From: Strigamia acuminata
Lineage: Eukaryota; Arthropoda; Chilopoda; Geophilomorpha; Linotaeniidae
DNA length: 64,000 nt
Direction: 5' to 3'
Assembly: GCA_949358305.1 (NCBI GenBank)
Contig: OX442314.1
Coordinates: 64,861,369 to 64,925,368, forward strand
The position numbers and the translations under genes are program-made. Below are positions 57,713 through 64,000 of the stretch, piece after piece (positions within the stretch are counted from its first letter, which is position 1; each line of letters starts with the position of its first letter). The notes beneath the pieces are model-generated. The model was not told the origin of the DNA, made no database searches, and worked only from the letters and a program-made list of their open reading frames with translations.

Positions 57713-57890
57713 CGACCAATCGTGTCAATTTGCAATTTACTCACCTCGGTTGGGCGTCGCGTCTAAGTGCGAACTGCTGAGGGCGGGGTAGGGGCGACGC
57801 CCACATCTCGTTAATCGAGGGGACACCCCTCCACGCCGCCCTACCCCGTCCTCTGATTCGACGCGATCGTTCATCATCACTGTCTGCCAT
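57261..57890 (-). CDS. Ala-rich protein, two exons
   Basis: Exons 57745-57890 and 57261-57654, phase-2 intron, 179 residues. The N-terminal exon is Arg-rich (DDERSRRIRGRGRAAWRG). The second exon is Pro-rich at its start and then strongly Ala/Val-rich helical (SMVATAAAAAAMTLSQ), ending RHFNF. The ATG directly follows an acceptor (cctag). A donor-like gtaagtaaac near 58430 on the minus strand may end the leader exon. The family is not recognised. It converges with the C2H2 gene and is divergent from the gene at 59246. Confidence 0.5.
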
Positions 57891-57913
57891 CTAGGAAACG
57901 AAAATATAAAAAA

Positions 57914-57944
<31 letters not shown>

Positions 57945-59245
57945 AGATAAGAGATAATAAAAATTGAACGAAATAAGCGGAGAAGAAACTTGAGTCGAAG
58001 CTGGGATGCATGTTGACGGAACATATAAACCCGATGTCGGCAATAACACTGCATCGAGGACGATTTAACAACTTGAAATTGGAAATTCTGTTTTGAATTT
58101 TTTAATTTACCGTCTATTTGTTCGTTATTTTGATTTATTTTGTAGTGTTTTGTTTTGCGTTGTTCGGTCAGGCTAGATTGGACGTTGGTTTTCGAGTTAT
58201 TGTGCCACAGTTGTTGCCGAAATCTGGTATGTATGTCGCGTTCCGTCAACACGGCGGAGACGAGAAACACGCTACGCTTCATCGCGCCCGTCTGTCTAAT
58301 TATTTGTTTGTTTGTTCGCTCCTCCTCAAATTCGTCTATCGAACAATTGTTCAAACCCTCGATCGATAAATTGCCGAATTGATTCAATTCGGACAAATTC
58401 CCTCCGGAAACAATCGATTGTTTACTTACGGTAAATGCGCGAGTCGAGGTGCTTCGTTTGCTTCGCTGTGGTTAATGGTTCCGACACCGGGTTAAACGCG
58501 TCGCTAGCGTCGCGTGTATACAACCGCGCGTGTTTGAAAAATAAAATGGGTGAAAATTAAAGAAAAAATATTTATTGGTGAATTATTAAAATAATTGATA
58601 AATTAATTAATTAAAAGAAAAAGAAAAAGAAAAAAAAAAATAAAATAAAATAAAATAAAATAAAATAAATAAATAAGTTTGGCCGTTGCCGCCATCTGTC
58701 GCGTGGACTCATCCACTCACTTGCTCACACTCGCTCACTGTCGACCAACCGTGTGAGAACGTTAAAAGGTAAGTTAACCATTTCACATATTCACATACAC
58801 ACATACACACACAAAACTCGCCCACCCGCACTCCTAAATGCACGTCCAAACACGCGCCCAAACGCATATCCACGTGGAATTTGGCGAGCCACGCGCGTAG
58901 CCATTTTTTATTTTTCCGCCCCACGTTGTTGTTGTTGTCGCCGCCAACAGAAACCAAGCGATATTGAGTTTAACGTCTCGCGCGGGGTTTTCGTTTTCTC
59001 TTTTTTCGGGAATTCCCGGTTCCCAGTAGCGTCTTTTCTTTCTTTTTCTTTTCGTCATAAATTATCGTTTTTATCAATTTTTTAGTCAGTCAAAAGTGGC
59101 CATTCTCGTTATTGAAACGTAATAAAATATAACGTTTCGTTGACAAAAATGGCGTCTCGATTTCCAGGTTCCCGACATTAAAACCATAATCCCGCGTGTT
59201 TTGTTTTCACTTTATTACTTTTTTTTTTTTATTTTTTTTTTTTTC
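57891..59245. promoter_or_regulatory. Divergent intergenic region
   Basis: Contains (AAAT)n at about 57918-57945, (AAAAT)n at about 58630-58668, and a donor gtaagttaacc at 58769 like the one at 23804 upstream of the related gene. A (CACA)n patch is at about 58786-58812. No coding sequence is recognised. Confidence 0.45.
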
Positions 59246-59807
59246 ATGGAAGAAAAAATGGAATCCACCATGTCGTCTCCTGTCTCCATTTTGCAGTGCG
59301 TCGACTATACGTCGCCGCCGTCGACGATCAGTTGTTCCCCGCCGCCGTCGACGATCATTTGTTCCGGGGCGTCTAATAAACGTCGCTCGGTGGATTCGAA
59401 GAAAGCGGGCACTCCCGCAAAAAGAAGAAGGGTCAGTATTCTATCAAAATTTTCGCCCACCTATTTATTTGTGTATTCGTTAATTCTCTTTCCTCGTTTT
59501 TCAGAGGTCGCTCTTGACACCAAGGACACCAGGTGCCAGGAAGGTGGAGAGAATAGTTGCGGACAAGATTGAGAAGGCGGTGATGAAAAGGATGGGGAGG
59601 ATCGAGAAGACGGTGGCAAAAGGATTCGAGGAGATGATGGCAAGAATGGAGAGAGTTGTGTTGGGTATGGAAGCGAGGTGGCGAGAGCGCCTGGAGAAGA
59701 TCGAAGAGGAGGAGGAAAGCGAAGGCGATGGAGAAGAAGATTGCGACGGGAGGGGAAAGGATGCCGGAAAGACTATCAACGACAGTGATGGTTCGATGGA
59801 GTATTAG
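59246..59807 (+). CDS. Coiled-coil protein, two exons (paralog of 24518)
   Basis: Exons 59246-59431 and 59505-59807, phase-0 intron, 162 residues (158 if the second ATG at 59258 is used). Exon 1 has two near-identical Ser/Pro segments (TSPPSTISCS, SPPPSTIICS) and ends KKAGTPAKRRR, a likely nuclear signal. Exon 2 starts RSLLTPRTPGARK, then has a helix rich in Lys, Glu, Met and Arg, an acidic run and the end NDSDGSMEY. The intron position, helix and C-terminal SME-x end match the gene at 24518. The function is unknown. Confidence 0.6.
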
Positions 59808-59928
59808 GGGGGGGGGAGGGGGTGCGCCTAAAGGAACAAAACTTTATTTGCTGTTCAGTTTATTCATTTATTCGGTTCATTCGTCCATTTATTTATTTAT
59901 TTGTCTGTTTTGCAATTGTTTCACTTCG

Positions 59929-59960
<32 letters not shown>

Positions 59961-60212
59961 TTTTCTCTTTCCTTTTTCTCAAATTATGGAAAAAGTTTGT
60001 ATAATTTTATTTTCGTTCGGTCCATTAAACTAATGCATTCGATCGATTCAGTGTGACATTTTATTAAATTTGAATAAAACGCAATGATCGCGCGCGTGAC
60101 CGAGCGCCTAATTGCGTGACCGTGACTATCCGCTTCCGTCACCGCTCCGGGAGGTTTTCCGATCTTGTACGACATAGTAGATGGATGTGGCGTTGGTGGA
60201 ACCCTTCAAAAA

Positions 60213-60245
<33 letters not shown>

Positions 60246-60632
60246 AAATAAATAAAATATCATAGAGAAACAAAACAGATGAGAGATCCGTTCGTCGTTT
60301 AGTTACGACGACTGAATAAGTAGTTTAAAACGTAAATAAATTAAATAAAACCAAAAAAAAAAAAAATAAGTAAATAAATAAAAGGGATCAAATCTTTCGA
60401 CCCCTCCCCCCCCTCCCACAGGCCCTGGGGAAGGGAGTATGTGTAATGGCACGTACACATCGTCTTTTTTGAATATTTATCCCGTAGATATGAAGAAGAT
60501 CGACTGAAACGAAAATTCGGGAGAGTCGAGACTCGAACCCACGACCCACGACTCCGTAAGGCGGGTGACTACCCACTCGACCACCTGGGCCGACGATAAA
60601 AGGTCGCCGTTATCGGTGTTGTTGTTTGTTGT

Positions 60633-60683
<51 letters not shown>

Positions 60684-60917
60684 TTTTGTTTGCAATTAGT
60701 GTCACTAGGTATCGCGTCATAGCGCCGTAGTGTCACGACATTTCAGTTCGCCGCGCACGTGTGGCTGCCCCCTCGCTCGACGGCGTCACACAGCGAGTGG
60801 TCCAACTATTCTACTTTCCCAACAACCGGAAACTCGTGGCACAACAAACCAACATTGATGTTGCCACCACCATCGTCGTTTTATTCTCTCAGCGGTGTCG
60901 AAATTGTCCGTTTTCAG
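59808..60917. other. Intergenic with simple repeats and tRNA-like element
   Basis: Has (GT)n at 59938-59960, A-rich (AAAT)n at 60217-60258, an AATAAA at about 60070 for the upstream gene, the tRNA-like element at 60519-60596 and a long (GTT)n at about 60616-60691. The last part probably holds the leader exon of the next gene. Confidence 0.5.
60519..60596 (-). other. tRNA-like element, minus strand
   Basis: The minus strand has tggtcgagtgg (A box, plus coordinates 60573-60583) and ggttcgagtct (B box, 60529-60539). The acceptor stem does not pair. It is related to 25421-25500. Confidence 0.5.
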
Positions 60918-62278
60918 ATGGAACCGAAGCGTGAAGAAGAGAGGCGACCAAGATGGCCACCTATTCCCGTTATCGTGGTAAGCGCGTTTACATGCTTATG
61001 AACCCGGGCTATTAAACGGAGTGGTACGGCGCGTATGTGCATATTTTTCTGATTTGATTGATTAATTATTTCCAGGTCGATGACGAGGAAGGGGACGATG
61101 ACGCCACCCTCACTATTGTCGCCGCCGCCGCCGCCAACGTCAACGACGCACCGTTGTGCAGTGCTAAAGAGGAACCCGAAATCGAAGTGAGAATCTGTAA
61201 TGTCGTGCCTTGGTTCACCTCGATTCATTAATTCGTCCATTTACTTACTTACTTACTTACCCATCTACTGGTCTGTGTCTCTAGATTGGGGTGGTTGAGG
61301 TGGAAGTACCAAACGAGGGAGGAGGAGGAGATGAGCGACCCGCGATGGGAGAAGATGTCGAGATGGAACGGGAACTCGCGATTGAGGAGAATCGGAAACG
61401 CGCGATTGGAGAAGATCTGGAACGCGCGATTGGAGAGGATTTGGAACGCGCGATTGGAGAGGATCGGGAACGCGCGATTGGAGAGAAACGGAAACGCGCG
61501 ATTGGAGAGGAAGGGCGAGAAAATGGAGAATCAATGAGCGCGCGGTTTCTATTGGCGCAAATTCAACAAACACGAGAGGAGCAGCGACAGTTGCGTCGAG
61601 TCGTGGATGACGAGTTGGGGGAGTTGAAGCGAGAGATAGGATCGCTTCGAGGGCAACTGGAGGAAAAAGAAAAATTGATGATCACAGAGAGGATGAAAGA
61701 TCTGGATGCGTGGCACCAAAAAGAATACCGACAACAATTGAAATACCATAAGGAATATGAGGAGCATCAATTACGATTTCGTCTCGCGCAACTGGAGCGA
61801 GAAAAAAAAATTCAGTTGGAGGAGTGGCGCAAAAAGGACCTAAAGAGGCAGAAGAAGTGTCGCGAAGAAGACCTAAGGCAGCAGCGGGAGTGGGCGATGC
61901 ACCCACCCGGACAAGGAGTATCGTGGGCCCGGTATGTAGGGGGTTATGCGGAGCAGTTGAAAAATAATTCAACGGAGCTGGGGGTTCGGGCGGCGAAGAT
62001 AGAGGCACTCGAAGTGCTGGTGGAAAGTCTCAAAGAGCGGTTGCGGAAGGAATGGCAAATTCGACATAACCAAGAACGGAGTTCGCGGTTGATCGCCAGA
62101 TTCGTGAGTGTATCTATCTCTTTCTTTCTTTCTCTTTCTAATTTTTTTTTTTTCTCCCCCCCCCCCCCCTTCATTCTCTCTCTCTTTTTAGGGGTCGTGT
62201 CCAAAGTTGAGTCGTCCCCCGGATCTTTTTGACAAAGCCATTCAAACCGAGCAACCAGAAAAACCCGAAACAATTTGA
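60918..62278 (+). CDS. Long coiled-coil protein with RAIGE repeats, four exons
   Basis: Exons 60918-60977, 61076-61186, 61285-62103 and 62192-62278, all phase-0 introns, 358 residues. The N-terminus is short and basic/Pro-rich. Exon 2 is acidic with an Ala run (VAAAAANVN). Exon 3 has five RAIGE(D/K/E) heptads (ERAIGED repeated) and then about 200 residues of Gln/Glu/Arg/Lys-rich helix with strong coiled-coil character. The C-terminus is short and Pro-rich. The ATG directly follows an acceptor (tttcag). The protein is probably a structural or scaffolding oligomer; no family is recognised. It converges with the piggyBac-like gene. Confidence 0.6.
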
Positions 62279-62345
62279 GGGCGACTCGGACGATACAAAA
62301 ACCGACGCGAGACCAACGAGTCAATTGATGCCCATTCTTATTTTA

Positions 62346-62380
<35 letters not shown>

Positions 62381-62527
62381 TATTATTGTCATCTCATCAT
62401 CGCCACCGCTGCATCTATCACACGATAAATAGATAAAAAAATTGTTACATGTTCTGGTGGAAATCATAAAAGTTTATTTATTTATTTATTTATTTATTGA
62501 GTTTTACAAACAAAAGAGCATAGAAAA
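62279..62527. other. Shared 3' region of convergent genes
   Basis: (ATT)n at about 62344-62378 and (TTTA)n at about 62474-62499. The latter supplies AATAAA on the minus strand for the transposase-like gene. Confidence 0.6.
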
Positions 62528-63358
62528 TCACGGCAATCTACCGGCGCCGGCTTCGTGGAGTTGGAAACAATTGCGGTAGCGTGGGCGACATAGGTGGGTC
62601 CGGCAGGGAGCGCACCAGAAACTGCTCTCGTGGCGTTCTTTGTGGACCTCGCGACACACCACGCATCGACAACTTTTCCCCGCGTGCTCCATTCGATGGA
62701 CGACGGGTCCAGTAGGTAGGGCCGCGCGCGAGGCCGTGGTCGTCGTCCTCGTCCTCTCCCGAGCCAAGAGTTGAGCGACAAGTGCCCTTCGGAATTGTAA
62801 TTGCGATCGATCGCCGCGCGCGGAGGCTGTGACTTCGCGCATGTTGATTCGGGCGTTGACACACACTGCGGGGAATAAATGGAAAACGACGAGTCGAGAT
62901 TAAGATTGTAACGATAACAATAATGATAATAATCAGAGATTGGGGCCTTGATCCCACCTTGATTCAGCTTTTGAAAGAAGAAGTATCGGTGCCAATAACT
63001 GGACCGGCGTCCGATGTGGAATGAGGAGACGAGTCGGTTCAAGACGTCTACCCAATGAAAATTTTCGATGTAGGACAGTGCGGGCGCCGGACATGCAATA
63101 TCCACGTTCCTGCCACCGATACGACGCGAGACACGGCCGGCCGCTGACAGTGGGTCGACGTTCGTACTGAGCAAACTCACGGTGGTTGTGTCTCGCCACG
63201 CAGTGAGCACCAACCGACCGTTTTGTCGTTGTATGAAATCGCCTACAAAAAAAAAAAAATGAGAGAGATAGATAGAATAAAAATTAATAATTGAATAAAT
63301 CAAACGCGCGTTCACGTCCGAGCAAATGCTGTTGGGGATCTTTGGTGTTGGTGAGTGA
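62528..63358 (-). CDS. piggyBac-like transposase, C-terminal part, three exons seen
   Basis: Exons 63306-63358, 62958-63242 and 62528-62865 join in frame (about 225 residues); the N-terminal part lies outside the window to the right. The middle exon has the late catalytic-domain pattern of piggyBac transposases: LVLTAWRDTTTVSLLST, then a Tyr/Asn segment with WVD at the position of a catalytic Asp, then RRSSYWHRYFFF. The usual second Asp three residues on is Asn (VDVLN). The last exon ends in the Cys-rich zinc-ribbon typical of the family (RCVVCREV, FWCAPCRTHLC, RNCFQLH). The role in the family is DNA cutting and joining. The Asp change and the introns suggest a domesticated or inactive copy. 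The donor of the first exon (gcgc|gtttga) is weak. A retroelement LTR sits in the intron upstream. Confidence 0.7.
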
Positions 63359-63395
63359 CTAAAAACCAGAAAAGCAGCCAAATCCAGTAGTGGCA

Positions 63396-63690
63396 TGTAG
63401 AGGCCAACATGGCCGCCAAACTTTATTAACTAAGTGAAGTGATGACACTTTTCACAGGACAAATCCTGTCAATACATTGCAAGTAAGGAATCTCATTCGG
63501 TTCCTGCATGAGATATGACACAACTATAATAAAGAACAAATCATAACAATGATGTACGGTGCACCATCCGTGCCAACAAAGAATACACATCCAAATCATA
63601 ACAAGATTGCACACTACTAGATAAACTATACAATGACTATATACAGTGAAATATGCCATTCAAATGCTTGGCCACAATTGATTCCTAACA
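63396..63690 (-). repeat. LTR of a fourth retroelement, right edge
   Basis: A 295-bp candidate LTR with TG...CA ends, read on either strand, preceded by tggca as the possible target copy. The adjoining sequence ttccccctctg is a polypurine tract on the minus strand. A stem-loop acaggacaaatcctgt at about 63456 resembles the GGACAAATC stem of the other LTRs. The partner LTR is outside the window. Confidence 0.75.
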
Positions 63691-63767
63691 TTCCCCCTCT
63701 GTCCAAACATTTGAGAAAATACAGATTTTAAATCTTCAAAAGAAAAAAGCCCATGAGAAAAGTTTAA

Positions 63768-64000
63768 TCATCTAATATACATAAACTCATCATCCCACGT
63801 GATGGTCACGTCGCCAAACACAAGCCGATCATTTCGTTTCTTAAACTCCAATAACAAGGGATCAGACTCCCAATCATGAATAAAATATCCATCAGAATTT
63901 ACTTCATTGTCTTCCCCCTCATTGATCAAAACCATCTCGGACAAAGTGTCTGGAATATCACCATCCGTAATCAGTTCGCAAGCCGTTAATTGGCGTTCAT
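63768..64000 (-). CDS. C-terminus of an unidentified retroelement protein, partial
   Basis: The minus frame is open from the window edge to a TGA at 63768-63770 (about 76 residues). It ends RLVFGDVTITWDDEFMYIR. It sits where pol or an extra frame should end, next to the polypurine tract and LTR. It does not resemble the RNase H ends of the three copia elements here, so the element may be of another type. No domain is recognised. Confidence 0.5.
   Translation of the reverse strand, partial: ERQLTACELITDGDIPDTLSEMVLINEGEDNEVNSDGYFIHDWESDPLLLEFKKRNDRLVFGDVTITWDDEFMYIR

Overview
The window looks like nuclear DNA of an invertebrate animal, or DNA that has lived inside one. Reading frames are broken by short GT-AG introns rich in TTTA runs, and AATAAA signals are frequent. 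Three Ty1/copia retrotransposons use primer-binding sites (TGGTAGCAGAGG) that match the 3' end of an animal initiator tRNA-Met. The species cannot be named from the sequence. Bacterial features (operons, Shine-Dalgarno sites, CRISPR) are absent.

Layout. 1-801 is a ~140-bp minisatellite. 802-14800 is an array of ~0.5-0.7 kb non-coding repeat units interrupted by an intact copia element (1823-8842). 15.3-25.1 kb is a gene island: a two-finger C2H2 protein, coiled-coil proteins, a protein with duplicated exons, thymidine kinase and a Cys-rich protein. 25.7-33.4 kb is repeat with a second intact copia (25845-32831). 34.2-34.7 kb holds a retropepsin-like gene lacking the catalytic Asp. 35026-41852 is a third copia with one in-frame stop. 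42-43.7 and 45.2-48 kb are more repeat units around a coiled-coil gene (43.8-44.5 kb). 50.8-63.4 kb is a second gene island: a repetitive Glu/Lys-rich protein, a large C2H2 protein paralogous to the one at 15.5 kb, an Ala-rich protein, two coiled-coil proteins and the C-terminal half of a piggyBac-like transposase. The window ends in a fourth LTR element running off the right edge.

Host-like genes were rebuilt by reading across splice sites. The support is that donor/acceptor pairs keep a continuous frame, with exon lengths consistent to the base. They alternate in convergent pairs (C2H2->/<-coiled coil; TK->/<-Cys-rich; C2H2->/<-Ala-rich; coiled coil->/<-piggyBac) with divergent promoters between pairs. 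Several are paralogous. Thymidine kinase, a piggyBac-type transposase, a retropepsin-like fold, Cys2His2 proteins and many charged coiled-coil proteins of no recognised family, set among structured repeats, could be an integrated large DNA virus or giant mobile element, or a repeat-rich host region. No capsid, DNA polymerase or packaging gene is visible, so this is left open.

The most striking non-coding signal is in the repeat units. Many end in a hairpin followed at once by an AATAAA/AATAAG motif, and the hairpin stems change in compensating pairs between copies.
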